NCBI GenBank assembly: GCA_029237695.1
Contig: CM055271.1
Span: 29,790,695-29,854,694, forward strand
Direction of reading: 5' to 3'
From: Conchocele bisecta
Taxonomy: Eukaryota; Mollusca; Bivalvia; Lucinida; Thyasiridae
DNA: 64,000 nt
Shown here in pieces: positions 10,868 through 23,380 of the stretch; within the stretch, counting starts at the first letter, position 1, and each line of letters starts with the position of its first letter. A program made the position numbers and the translations under genes. Under the pieces are notes generated by a model, which saw only the letters and a program-made list of their open reading frames with translations, searched no databases and was not told the DNA's origin.

Positions 10868-13394
10868 TGTCAAGGTCATTACCAAGGTCAGGAATGATCG
10901 AGACAAATTGTCTCCCCTATTATCATATGAACCAAGTATACTTCAATTGTTATGACGTTATGGCCAATATAGTCTGATCAGACGAACGGAAAGTGGTAAC
11001 AATGCAGTTGAAGTGTAAGGGAAAGGCTAGAGTAGATAAGTACACGTAGTCACTTAATCACTTATAAGTACACAATATTACATGGGTAACACACAGGAAT
11101 ACATGACACATTGATATGCGAACATCACTGTACTGTGCATGATACTATTCAATTACTACAAGGTTGTAAGCCAATCGACTGTTATACTTAACGCAACTTA
11201 AAAGCTATAGACGAATAACTCAGTATGTGGTATCTCAATGGTCCCGTAGTGGACAATAGCATGAATGCACAAGTACTTTGATGATCGCTAATCAAAGTGA
11301 AATAACATACAAGTATAACATGGCATAACGAACATTGGAGGACAAATGACAATCATCTGAGCTACCCCAGTGCTGGCGTATCTCAATAGATAGTGGTAAC
11401 CTCTGAGTATCAAGGTCCAATGTCTGCCTCACCCGCAATATGAGGTCTAGTCAAACAATATGGCTATAATCCAACTTCAAGTGGATTAATCCATAAACAA
11501 TATATGTAGTCTTACTACAATCTTTAGCCATGATATGCCATGATAGGAATATTACCATACACTATCAAAGTATACATATGTATTGCCTATGCAATATATT
11601 TCCAAAGTATGAATGTCAAAGTCAAAGCCGGATGTGGTTACATCACATGATAGTAAATAACGATAATGTTCCGGAAGCTGGTACAGGAAGTAAAGTTCCC
11701 AAGGTAGTATTATTTTCGGAAATGGTGGACCAGAGGTAAAGTTCCTATGGTATCACTCGACTGTAGCAACCCGGATGTGGTAGACCGGATGTAAAGTATC
11801 CATGGTGAATCAATGGGTTGTAATACCGGAAGTGGTAGACCGGATGTAAAGTTCCGATATAATACAAAAATGGCGATTATCACTATGGCTAAGACGCCGG
11901 GAAAAAGTTTCACTTAGGTGACATTCAACTCGGTGGTAGTATAATGATATGATATGTGTGTATGGCGTTTCACTTCACTAAACTATGGCTGTGACTGTCT
12001 GCTGTACGCGAGGTAGCTATCACACACTGCTCTATACAGGCCTGTACCCGGAGCTGCTACACACACTGCGCCAGACAGACGTACGGACACTCGGACGACC
12101 TGATACTCTGCACTGACTGGGGTCTGCCCTCAACGAGTGGACCAAAACGTCCAATGTTGCCCGCTGGAGCGATCTCAAGAGGCTACAAAAATGAAATGAG
12201 TCTCAAATTACTGGACGAATACGCACAGACAGACAGACAGAATGCACAACGGACTAGAACGGGAATCGAACAACGGCAAATCACAGCTGAAATAAAATGT
12301 TGTAGGTACATACCAAAATCCTCCGTGTCACTGGTGAATACAGTACTAGTCTTCTGTAACCAGAAAATATGTGTCCCGCCAACACATAGCGAGACATCGC
12401 TTATATACGCACCAGTGAAACCATGCACGGAATAATGAATATGCCTACCCCTCGTACGACATCTCACATAAATACTACAAAACCATGGCTTTTGCCATGT
12501 CACCCGTGGGTTATATTTGGCATAAATATATGTTGCCACGCCTTAAATTCAACCAAACCAGTGTACAGCCCTCGTGGAATAAATACCATCCAACATGGTA
12601 TACCACACTACCATAAATCTGCACACTATAGACCCAGATCTCAATAATCCGAAATCTACTCGACTGGTCTCGACAATGCGAAGGTCGCTTCTTGGCCCCG
12701 CCAAACCCCTCCATATCGGTCCTACGGCTATACACGCAAATGAGAGTGTAGCACATACTAAACTCAAATATCGTGGTCATTTACGGAAAATATCACGACA
12801 CAAAGCATCACCAGTATGGGATCTGATATATCCGTGTTGGCCAGTACCAGGCTATGCTGAAACACTAACCCGTAGCATACATAACAGGGCAGACCATGGT
12901 ATGGTCTGCGCTATATACTGGCTTCACCTACAGAAGGTCCCTTATCTGGTGAACAACTGACACGCGGACAAACTCGGCTGGCACGGATAGTGGACATCCG
13001 TAATACTAAAAGGGGTCTTTTCCCTAGCGAAAACAGCACACGCAGTCAACGAGTTCTCTACCACACACATGCATAGTCTGTGGCAAATATGGCGTGACAT
13101 CAGTAAAACATTGCTCATAAAATGGACGTATATGTAAATCCGCAAAAAGGACACGCATAAACGTATTTCCACCAATACAACATAAGCCCCCTTATTACAC
13201 GCACATTGTACATGGCAAATGTACATGCTAAATCTCAGGTATGTAAAAATCACAGGTGTGTGAAATTACAGGTATGTGGAATCACAGGGATGTGAAATCA
13301 ATAATACGCACAACAATACAACACAGTACCACACATCACAAATATACAATTATACGGAATCCAGAATGTACAAGAATGCACGTGTCACGCGACA
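10868..13394 (-). repeat. 5' LTR of the Gmr1-like element (right copy)
   Basis: It starts tgtcaaggtc and ends gcgaca, followed by the atatc target duplication. It should contain the element's promoter (reading leftwards) and RNA start. It aligns end to end with the left LTR; differences are scattered, for example gaaaggctag versus gataggctag, and many are one-base indels. Confidence 0.95.
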
Positions 13395-13438
13395 ATATCC
13401 GTCAAATAGTCCAGGAGCAATTGGGTTTAAGGTAAACA

Positions 13439-13440
<2 letters not shown>

Positions 13441-13490
<50 letters not shown>
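13441..13490. repeat. (AT)n microsatellite
   Basis: About 50 bp of uninterrupted TA dinucleotides, 46 bp after the right end of the retrotransposon. Confidence 0.95.
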
Positions 13491-13495
<5 letters not shown>

Positions 13496-13566
13496 ATCAA
13501 AGCATACATAAGTATATACATGAACAGACACACGTTATATATAGATACTATTTATTCTTACAATTC

Positions 13567-14175
13567 AGGATGGCCACCAAAATATATACCAAATTGCACA
13601 AAGGGAGTAGAATTACAATGTCGATGGTCAAAATTGTTTTGTCGATCATGAAAGGCAACTGGTTGATGATACCCGAGAAGCCAGTTGGAACTGACACTGA
13701 CTTACTGGCTATGCTTGTTGCACTAGCCGTTTCTTCGGTGACAATATATATTATGATTTGCCGTAGTAACCCAGTGACCCTGTCCCAGCACATTCAGCAT
13801 GCTATAGGAGACACCACAAACAAAATGCTGTTTATGCATGCTGTAAGTGGTTATGATACAGTATCTGCACCTTATCGACTGGGAAAGCGCAATCACAATC
13901 ACAGGACAAGCATATCGTATATATTTGGCTGTTCAACGATTCAGAGGGTAACTTTCAATGCCTCCAACATAATGGGGATGGAGATTGCAAGATAATGTAT
14001 TTTTACCCATGGAGCCTGGCCTCCCAGATGCACCATTAAAACTGATGAAAATGATTTTTATTTTGCTTCCAAACTGGATATGGAAAGTCATGTGGGTGCG
14101 TGAAGCTTGGGTTACATCGAGATGTGCAGCCGACGAATGGGCCAATCATTTAATAATGCTACGCCCCTATATGTA
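13567..14175 (+). pseudogene. Fragmentary coding-like region, invertebrate uncharacterised family
   Basis: An open stretch of over 400 bp (to 13995) reads codon-like and contains LFMHAVSGYDTVSA. This resembles the HA-x-GCDT motif of large uncharacterised invertebrate proteins often found in repeats. The frame then breaks and a second piece (13985-14175) continues in another frame. No start with good context and no splice sites were recognised. I do not know the function; it is probably a remnant of a mobile or multi-copy gene stranded in intron 1. Confidence 0.35.
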
Positions 14176-14301
14176 GACCATGATTCTGAATAACCTCATA
14201 ATGTACACGTGTGTGACACTAGCAATTATACATTACTATACATTGGGCACTGTTGAAGCAGTAGTGTTGCTTTGAGAGCGGATCTATATAGATGATATTT
14301 G

Positions 14302-14399
14302 TTGTTTTCAGTGTAAGATCGAATTATTTTTCATCGAGTGAAAATACAACGTTTGGTATTCACGAATTGAAAAATAATTCGATCTGACACGGAAAACAA
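14302..14399. repeat. Short foldback hairpin
   Basis: Arms of about 32 bp (agatcgaattatttttca and its complement) surround a loop of about 34 bp. The ends are ttgtttt and aaaacaa. It looks like a small MITE; no target duplication was established. Confidence 0.8.
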
Positions 14400-16430
14400 A
14401 ATATTTTCTGTTTATTTTATGACCATATAACAGCATTTAAGCTATTTACTGATTTATTATTTGCATTAGCACCCGCATCGTACCTCTAGGAAACCTGTTG
14501 GGGGGGAGGGGACCTCATTCCTCAGCATGACCAATTTACTAAAATCACTTGTTGCAGTAACAGAAAATCAATATTTGTAGTTTATTATGCTGATATTCGT
14601 CTCATAATATTAAAATATAATAGATAAAATACTATAAAATAATACGATTAACAATAATACACATTTTATTGACATATTTTTGAGATTTTAACCCACGCCC
14701 CCATGGCGCAATAATTTCTATATACAACTGTTTGACAGGGAAGATGGCCGCCACTTGTTCTTGTTCTTGTAGATAAATTCCGCCTTCGTATGCACTGTCA
14801 TTCATTCCGTGTCGATCTGGATTTAAAATAACTGATAAACAAATATAACACGATTTACCAACAGGAATCTACTCACTATCACTGTACTTCATCATATTTG
14901 ACCATTTGTAAGGCAATTAAAGAAGCTGACCAGCAGGGCTGAATACACAGCCTGTCATTGTCTAATCTCGCCAGCGACTGTACATACAATGGTTAACGGT
15001 TGCCGTAATATTAGGTAATTAACATGCTAACGTCATATCCAATGGAGGCTTGAGTACTTCTCTTGCAGATCAAGAACAGAACATTTATTAATAATAGACT
15101 TGCCAGCACCAGAACCGGTAAGTCTTTTAAATATGAGCCCGGCTCCAGAATGGCCTCCCTTGTCGCCATGCCAAAGTAGATCGACTTGTTAATGATATTT
15201 TTCACACTACAAAACCGCATTTTCCACAGTTAAAAAGCCGTATTCCCACAGTTTCAAACAGTGTAGTATCAAGTGATATTCCACTAATAAATCCCGGTAA
15301 TTCACCGTAGATCTTAAAATAAATTAACGCCAATGAAAAAACTGTGTGACCACTGTCAAATATTAAAATATGTACCATTAATGATGCATATAAATATGAG
15401 ATTGTGATTTGAAAAATAAACATAGCATATGGCAGTTGTTGCTAGTCTAATACACTTATCTAGTCTGTCTAAATGGCATAAAGTTTCTATAAAACGTGCA
15501 ACGATGAGTAAGTTTCTACCATGGTAGCAATACGATAATCCTCATTCCACAAGTCACATTTTATGTATGCTTATACATTGTTATTGCTCTATTGATGTTG
15601 ATATAGTAGCAAAGTGTTATGGAGATACATGTATGTTTCCTTGCAGGACAGTCAATATTTATAATTAGACAATACCTGGGTATATTGCAATCCGTATATA
15701 CCGTGGATACTCATAATGAATGCATTTTCAATGTGCAACGTATCATGTATTAACTACTATGTGCCATATAGTTCATGTTGGAATATATAATATATGTATT
15801 AACTTGAAAATATCTACATCACGTTTTACTGATACAAAAACCCTCAAATCCATCAGTTAAGAGTGTTGGCAGCCATATTGGTGGCCATCTTGAATTATAT
15901 AAATTTAGCAATACCAAGACTGCTTTAAAAATGTATATCTGAGATATTCCACGGAATGTGTATACAAATCAAAACCTTTTTTATTCCCATTTCTAACTGA
16001 ACATCAGAACATATGGCAGCCATATTGGACACCATCTTGAATTCTCACGTTGGCTGAAGGTAGATTTGCGGAGACTTTTAGTATGTTTTTCTACATACAT
16101 TAATACAACTTTGCTAAACAAATCAGCTTGTTAACACTTTTTCTGATGTTTGGTGTTTTTTACACCTAATGCTCCTAGGCTAAAATTATTACAGTGCTAA
16201 ATGAAAACATAGTTTATAGAAAATAATGACACTACATAATTACCTTAGTTTATAATGGTATACGCTATTGTTATTCTACACAACCGATATGGTGTCATAT
16301 AGTCAGTCTATATTCACCCGAGGGGCATAGTGTAGAATCACACTCGTGTACTTCTCATACCGCAGATTCCTCATATTTTCAGAATTGACATATGAAGTGA
16401 GAAGGGACCCTTCAAGTGAGAAGGGACCAG
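14400..16430. other. Intronic stretch without a recognised gene
   Basis: AT-rich sequence with no convincing frame. Two gcagccatattgg type blocks (15870-15890 and 16015-16035) belong to the GGC-cored motif seen in repeats at 36.7 kb and 52.7 kb. Confidence 0.5.
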
Positions 16431-16672
16431 GGGCCCGTTTCACTAAACTTCGTACGACTAAAATGTTCGTAAGTGGAAAATCATGATAGTCTGTAAATTT
16501 CACATTAACAATGTTTTCTTGTAAACAATTATTGGATTTACATTTATTGCGCATAGGCTACATATGCAGCATATGCTCAATAAATGTAAATACATCAATT
16601 GAAATTTACAGACTATTCAAAATCTGCACTTACGAACATTTTAGTCGTACGAAGTTTAATGAAACGTCCCCC
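16431..16672. repeat. MITE with long terminal inverted repeats
   Basis: The left end (gggcccgtttcactaaactt, then cgtacgactaaaatgttcgt) is mirrored at the right end (acgaacattttagtcgtacg, then aagtttaatgaaacgtcccc). Inner arms with aatttacagacta and aataaatgtaaat also pair. At about 242 bp and without a coding frame, it is a non-autonomous DNA element. Confidence 0.88.
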
Positions 16673-16784
16673 AGTTGGGTGCTGGCCATTTAATGCTCCA
16701 TACCAAGCATAATCAAAGTACTAAAAATACTGAAACTAGGTTAGCTCCACAAGATTACTAACAAGTATTATTTATTTAGTTATA

Positions 16785-17010
16785 TAATGATGTTTAATGG
16801 CTTATCATCAGCTAAAGTCATGTTGGGTCGGTTAACAGGGTCAAATGTGTATGGATAGAAGGAAAATCCCAAAATCAGAGCAGAATATTTACAGAAAATA
16901 AATATAGTCAGTGTACATGGCTTCTCACACTTTACATGTATTTTGATAATTGTCAGAAAGAAGTATACAAATAAAGGTCGCCTTTGTTTGTATTTTGACA
17001 CATATGACAC
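16785..17010 (+). repeat. Dispersed repeat family J, copy 1 (diverged)
   Basis: The sequence tgtttaatggcttatcatcagctaaagtcat, then aaaatcccaaaatcagagcagaatatttacag, matches the start of the copy at 58092 (gtttaacggcctatcaacag) and its relatives at 55725 and 62335. Confidence 0.65.
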
Positions 17011-19366
17011 TCATCACCGGAGGCAATATGTGTGTCAAATGAATCAATTTGAAAACACATGGGCGTGTACATGGCTTCTGTCACGCCAGGGCGACACTGA
17101 GATGAGTTTATTGTTGGGTTGAAACACCAAGCACTTTGTAGAAAGAGACAAGGTATACAGTTACAATGATGATATATTTACAAATGACTTTATACACACA
17201 AATGAATGTTCAAGACAGAAAGCAGCAACCTATGCACAGTCACGATTCTGGAACAGATAAGTATAGTGTAACATCTATATATAACGTTCAAACAATGAAC
17301 TTAGAGTATATGTCGCCTAACTCAGATTTCTGTCATGTTGACGGTGACGTCGTTCAGATTGAACATGTCGTCGTTCAGATTGGTTAACGTTCACTTAAGG
17401 GCGAAGGGGCTTCAATTGTTACATAAAGTTCTTCAATGTGTGGACGTCCTTAGACGGGACGTCGTCACTGCATAAGTAGCCCCGCTCAGTACGCCCTGGT
17501 CCACGCGGAGCAGAGTCCCCGCTGATACACGGACTCGTGTTGCGGACCCCATAATCGGATTGGTTCAGCGTACTGGTTCTACGCTATGTCACCAGATTGA
17601 CGTGCCGTCGCTGGCTGGGACTACAAAACACCAACGGTGTCGTTACCAGAGTGTACCGTGTTATAGTCTCCATAATAGTCACAGTAGTGCACATGAAATC
17701 ATTATTATGATTGCATGGCAATACTAAACAATCCCGTAACTTACAATGATGAATCATGATAAATTGCAATGTACACAAAGATATATTCACTAGTTGGAAG
17801 AAGGTGGCTGATGTAATTCATGTGTCGGAGAATGCGATTTAACACATTAATGTACAGCCGCAATATCTAGCGCACACAAACTATATATATTTACAGCCGT
17901 ACATGTGAATATCGACGTCATACACAGTTATTTAACATTAATACACAATCATTCAACTGCGACCCGGCCTTACCCTGATCAGACTGCCTTTGGCCAACTG
18001 GGCTAATTTAATAAACAGCAACTATGCCAAGTATTTTCCTGTGCAGACTCACAGTATTACATTACTAAATTAAATACGAAACACTATGGACTCTAATCAG
18101 ACTGCAGGATTACACAAGCTGACCTAAGGCAACAGTGATTGAAATACAGTATACTTCACATCATGTCCTTATTACAACTTACTGACGTATAAAGCAGTGC
18201 ATTCTGTGCATACCTGTCTGCTCTGGTCTATCATGATCGCAATAGCATTTTCACTATTTACATAACACTGAGAACGTTACATGACTTAATAAAATGAATG
18301 TACAGACGACTTGGATTGCAGTTTTACATCTGTCCATCATAGAGTGAATGAAAGTCATCCGGAAAATTCACGTTACAATTGTTACAGGTTAAAATTGGCA
18401 ATATTCTGCCATGTATTGTACAGGGCGCATGACACGATATTGGACTATGTCGTAATATAAAATACATAGCTAAATTTTAGTAAACATTTCAATCGTTTTC
18501 GCACTTCGTTTACAGATAGAACAAATTAGCTACTGAAATTAGTCGGAGTGACATGCACCAAACACATGAGAATAATATGCCATTACAATACTCACGGAAT
18601 GCTCCCACATGCGAAAGCTATAATCGTTATCATTTACACGAAAACACGAATTATGAATGATTCAGTTCGATTTGATCAAGGGAGATAATCTACAACAGCG
18701 GCTACATGCCATACGGCTTTGATTGACCAAGCATTTGGTTGAAATGGGTCCAAATAACTCAGGTAAACGAAATATGGCAGTATTATCGAGACAGACGTTA
18801 TTTGCTGCATTCAAAGTAAACAACAAGCATATGTCCTTACCAGAGATCCCAGTGAAAACTTGTGTCACAAACTGATCACAAGAATGGTTGAATGTCCGAC
18901 TACTAGAATATGGATACGAGAGTTTATAAAAAAACTCTAGTGGATTAGATTCCTATGATTGTCGGCGTGTCAATATAAGAACTCCGTGCCAACGTTTGGC
19001 TTACAATTCTGCGTAAGTGGACTAATGTTCTCATGAGATATCTGGCCAATTAATCTGAAATAATTCAGTCATCAGTAAATATGACCGACTCGGTATTCAG
19101 GCTAGCATCCAAGTCTGCATAAACAATGCATATCACTCAGATATATTGAATGGAATGGTGCGTAACGGCCCATCAACACAAACGAGTATCATTTAGGGCC
19201 AAGCAATGTAGATGAAGAATACAAATAATAGTCAAATAGTATGATAGATGTGGTAGGTAATCAGATGATCAGGGTAAAAATATTAATATGATGAAAAATA
19301 TAAATGAACAACATGTATAGAAGTATAAAATTACAGAAATGAGAAACATGTATACAATGATAAAAA
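17011..19366. other. Intronic stretch without a recognised gene
   Basis: No protein motif or RNA gene was recognised. About 17400-17660 is less AT-rich and looks repeat-derived. A scrap near 19163-19210 (taacggcccatcaacac) resembles the opening of repeat family J. Near 19250-19366 the sequence is A-rich next to the 3' end of the LINE fragment. Confidence 0.45.
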
Positions 19367-20049
19367 TCAGATTTTCCAATACAATCTGGTTTCATGGAGA
19401 AAGCTCAGCAAACCTTCAATGTTCTCCACCTGGAATAACTCCGCAGGTGAAGAAACATTGAAATGATTGCGTCGAATATCGGCAAAGTCGATACAGTCCA
19501 GTAGGATGTGTTGCACGGTAAATGCGCTGTGGCATGGAATACACGATGGACGCTGCACACCCTTGAGCATATACGAATGCGTTAGTCGTGTATGTCCAAT
19601 GCGCAATCGACTAATGACAACTTCATCCCGGCGTACATGTCTATAGCCAGGAGTCCATTCGCCCAGAGTTGGTTTCACGGCCTGAAGTTTATTATCTGTG
19701 AGCAGATCCCACCGGGTCTGCATTGTATCGGAGATGAATGAGTTGATGGATGATTTAAAATCATGATAGCAAACAGGAAAATCAGATCTCCCTCGGAGAC
19801 AGCGGCAGCAGCTGCCACCTGGTCCCCGTCCTTTGAGCCATCAGTAAAAAGCGGAGTGTATGTATTGTATCTGTCTTTAACTTCAAGAAAAAGTGATTTA
19901 AAAATGGATGGATCAGTTGTTGCTTTCGTGTTCTGACTAAGATCGAAGATCACATTGGGCTGCTCCAACTGCCACGGTGGAGTATCTGTAACAGCGTAGT
20001 TGGCAATGTGATGCAGATCCAAGCCAGCATCGTGTATTAGAGAGTCCAT
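19367..20049 (-). pseudogene. LINE ORF2 3' fragment: RNase H remnant and C-terminal zinc finger
   Basis: The frame at 19675-20049 contains YTPLFTDGSKDGDQVAAAA, the first catalytic block of a LINE-encoded RNase H. It then runs directly into sequence that in intact elements lies after the domain, so the middle of RNase H appears deleted. The overlapping frame at 19367-19723 continues with ISRLRIGHTRLTHSYML and a CIPC-HILLDC zinc-binding tail. This is the 3' end of a 5'-truncated non-LTR retrotransposon. The clade cannot be set without the RT. Confidence 0.82.
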
Positions 20050-20059
20050 TGTCTTGCCG

Positions 20060-21355
20060 AATGGTGGCTTGAAGTTTGGTTTCTTATCTAAAACAGCATC
20101 TGTAGTTCGATGACAGACAGTGTCGTGTCTTAAGCTGGATTAGATGGATTGGAATGTAGTTTAGTGGCGTATTGCAAAGATAATTTGGTGCGTCTGTCGT
20201 GCAGAGAAGGCTAATTTGCTTCGGCATATAAGCTCTGCGCGTTAGACGTACGGAATGCACACAGACAGAGTCTTAAGCCTTGGTGATGTATTGGATCGAG
20301 CGCTCAGATATAACCGGTGCAAAATCCAATACAGGTGGTACGTGCACGGTTCGGATAAAGTGCTATTCACTCCAGCGATGTATTCCACGGGAGCGATATT
20401 TCACACACGAAGACCTATTCGATAGTCGTTACATGGCTGTTTGAGTATTGTGTAACCCGTGTTACAAATAATTGATGATAAAGAAGACAGTCAGCTACAA
20501 TTCGTGACAGCTTCGCACACCCGAAACTCTTCCGATCTAACTTAAATTTAGAATCTAACAAATTAAAATTGATGTTCAGCATCAATCCATTATATTTTTT
20601 ATTTTCAAATAGTAAATACATATTAACTAAATATTTATGAAGACACCTACAATGGTGATGTCTGGTACCCAGCTACATCAACATACTATTCATACGTTTG
20701 TTTCACCGTGTATGAAAACAACACAGTTAATATTATTGACCAAACACACCACACCATCGCACCGATGATAATAAAACAACATTACTATCCTACTCTTTCT
20801 GCCTGGGAGAGAATGAGCCGAAAACCTAGCGATCTAATCAACAACGCAGGAAATAATAGTTGATCCCTCAATACACAGCAATATTTACAATATTTTTTAA
20901 TAAAAAAAGTAATTAAGACACACTCGCCCTATATTCAATAACTCAACTTTATATGGCCTCCAAAGGGCCATAATGGCCGCTAGGTATCCTTCCACTAAAC
21001 TGGTGTGATATCTATGGTGACAGTTCTGTTAGCTATTGTTTAATAGGACAGTGTGACAAAACATTGACTATAATGTAAATATATAATTAAATAATTCAGA
21101 CTGTGTGCTTTATTCTTTAGTTTACATGTACTAATTCGGTAAAATTATGTAATGAAACATTACACATTAGACACTCATAATGGTAGTTTTAAATGTAGAA
21201 ATATTTTACATTACATATGTACGACTGCTATACTAGGTAGCTCCAAAGGAGCTAACCTAGTGAAAATGTGGCACTCGGAAAAGCATCATAATGTGAGATT
21301 TGTCTACTTCCTGTAGTACAGGACCCACCTTGGTTGCATACGAGAGTAGTATATA
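20060..21355. other. Intronic stretch without a recognised gene
   Basis: AT-rich sequence with short frames only. A small tggcctccaaagggccataatggcc block (20955-20980) is GGC-rich and self-complementary, probably a repeat scrap. Confidence 0.5.
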
Positions 21356-22925
21356 TACTGAGCAAAACTAGAAACGTCCCTCCATGTTTAAGGAAAGATT
21401 CATCAAAAACCAAAAGGGTTACTTTTAAAAATCAAAATGGAAAAACAAGTTCATTAATTTCTGTATCAAAGCCAATAAATTGCATTTGGATATCTTGTTA
21501 AATATTCGAGAGATAACCGGCCAAGGGCGGTAGGGGTCAAAATCAAAAATCACAAAAACTCAGAAATGTGTTACTTAATGTTTAGAGACGGAATTTCAAT
21601 AAGTAATGTGGCAAATTCAGTAAATCTCGTTAGTACCGAGTGTGGCCACCATTTGCATGAATGCATGCAATGATCCTACGCCGCATCGACGTGACGTAAC
21701 GCAATACCAGTGCGTTGGGCAAATTCCTCCATTCCCGTTGTAACGCCCGTGTAAGATCGCGAACATTGTCAATCTGATGGTTAGCTCGTGCTTTGCGGCC
21801 CAGCTCATCCCATATGTGCTCAATGGGATTGAGATCCGGGGAGACCGCTGGCCATGGCATGACGTCGACGTTGTTTTGCTGTAAGTATTGAGTGGTGACC
21901 CTGGCTACGTGAGGGCGGGCATTGTCGTGCATCAATGTCACACCAGGACCATGCTGACGGATAAATGGTAAGGCATGTGCATTTAGCACATCTGCAACAT
22001 AACGTTGTGCATTGATGTTGCCTGTACAACAAACCAAATCTGTCTTCCGGTTTCCCATGATCCCACCCCAGACCATTACGCTCCCTCCCCCAAACCTGTT
22101 CTTCTCAACAATGCAACAATCGGTGAATCTTTCATTTTTACGCCTGTATACCCGTAATCTTCCGTCAGCATGACTAACTGTGAACCGAGATTCATCGGTG
22201 AACAAAACTCGGTTCCAGTCAGCCCTTCTCCAGTTCAGATGACGTCGCGCCCATAACAGTCTGGCAGCACGGTGACGTTGGTCATTATCTGACCAGTGTA
22301 CGGGCGGCGTGCCCGGATTGGTTGGGCGTTACGACGTAACCGGTTGCGAATGGTCTGCCCTGAGACACCGTATCGCCTAGCAGTGACTGTGGCTGCCAAT
22401 CGACGTTGACGTAAGTGCGTCAACGTAATGTATCGATCGGCTCTAGCCGTCATTACACGAGGCCTACCAGGTCGCTGCCGGTCGTGAACAGCCCCAGTCT
22501 GCTGGTACCGGGCTGCAAGCCGATCAATCGTCTTCCGACAGCAACCAAACCGAGGCGCGACCGCCCTGGCGGCCATCCCACCCGCAAGCATCCCAATTGC
22601 CTGATTTCGCTCGTTTTCGGAAAGCCGTGGCATATCGAAAACAGTGAAAAATTAAAAAAGTTTTTTAATTTTCCGAATAGCCCCTATCGCATGAATGGTA
22701 CGACATGAACTGAATCACCTTATCGATGACAAGTATAGCGTGCACGTGCAAAATCAACGTTCCGGTCACTGGCCGCTATGTAAACCGTGTGTATCGGCTA
22801 AACTCTACACGATCGTATTCTGAACATCGCCACGGTTTAAAATACATGTACTTTGAACATGTGGTACATACATAGACAGAGCTACACCGGCTATAAAACA
22901 GGGACGTTTCTAGTTTTGTTGAGTA
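21356..22925 (-). mobile_element. Tc1-like DNA transposon, near full length
   Basis: A 1,570-bp element whose ends match as inverted repeats: tactgagcaaaactagaaac at the left and the complement of tactcaacaaaactagaaac at the right, both continuing gtccct. Both ends abut TA (21354-21355 and 22926-22927), the Tc1/mariner target duplication. It encodes a transposase on the minus strand with one frame break. The intact ends suggest it could be moved by a transposase acting in trans. Confidence 0.95.
21630..22633 (-). pseudogene. Tc1-like transposase (DD34E), one frameshift
   Basis: The N-terminal part (22235-22633) starts MPRLSENERNQAIGMLAGG and has two helix-turn-helix regions with a GRPR-type linker (DRQRPGRPRVMTAR), as in Tc1 DNA-binding domains. 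The C-terminal part (21630-22205) has the catalytic aspartates in FTDESRF and HDNARPH and the glutamate in PDLNPIEHIWDE, with 34 residues between D2 and E. The two parts are in different frames; the switch lies around 22210-22300, where a single indel would explain it. Total length, about 330 aa, is normal for the family. The enzyme cuts and joins the transposon ends at TA dinucleotides. Confidence 0.92.
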
Positions 22926-22927
22926 TA

Positions 22928-23380
22928 GGAACCAGTCGGCCAATAAATAATGCGACCGTAAACCAGTCTTGGTACAGCTTAGCTACGAGGAGTAAATTCT
23001 CAGGACAACGGCATTGACTGTTATTATTATGACAGAGAGAGATAAATAAAATAGATGCTGCAGTAAAGGTATGTCTGTGCCAAACATTTTATTATAGTAT
23101 TTGCATGCTTTACACATTACAGGTTAAATTTTCTGTGTGCTACTTGATGTTGGGGTGAGACAGAGATTTAGAAAGTGAAAATAGACGGTTCCGTAAAAAA
23201 AGAAGGCATGGATCTAGAATTGGCTTACTGACTCCAGGAATGGAAGTAACACAATTGATTTTGGTGCAAGTAGTTTGCGATTGTCATGTTTGTGTGAACG
23301 TGGGTCTATGGGAAATGAAGTGCCTGTCTGTTTCCTATACGGCACAGTATGGTCTACCATCGAGGACAAGCTTGAGGAAA
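22928..23380. other. Intronic stretch without a recognised gene
   Basis: Between the Tc1 element and the large foldback. No motif was recognised. Confidence 0.5.

Larger units (their letters stand above)
2838..13394 (-). mobile_element. LTR retrotransposon with Gmr1-like pol order, full length but defective
   Basis: The element is 10,557 bp with LTRs of 2,536 and 2,527 bp that begin tgtc and end gaca. It is bounded by a perfect 5-bp target duplication, atatc (2833-2837 and 13395-13399). It reads on the minus strand, opposite to the host gene. Internal order from the 5' LTR is primer site, leader, gag, protease, integrase, reverse transcriptase, RNase H, polypurine tract. Domain sequences are of Ty3/gypsy type, but integrase lies before RT, as in copia elements; only about 70 bp separate RNase H from the 3' LTR, leaving no room for a downstream integrase. 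This arrangement is known from Gmr1-like elements. gag and pol contain several stops and frameshifts, so the copy is not autonomous as assembled. Confidence 0.93.

Noticed and set aside
17079..18972. Possible solo LTR, from tgtcacgcc to ggcgtgtca
   Set aside because: The ends match imperfectly, no target duplication is present, and no second copy exists in the window.
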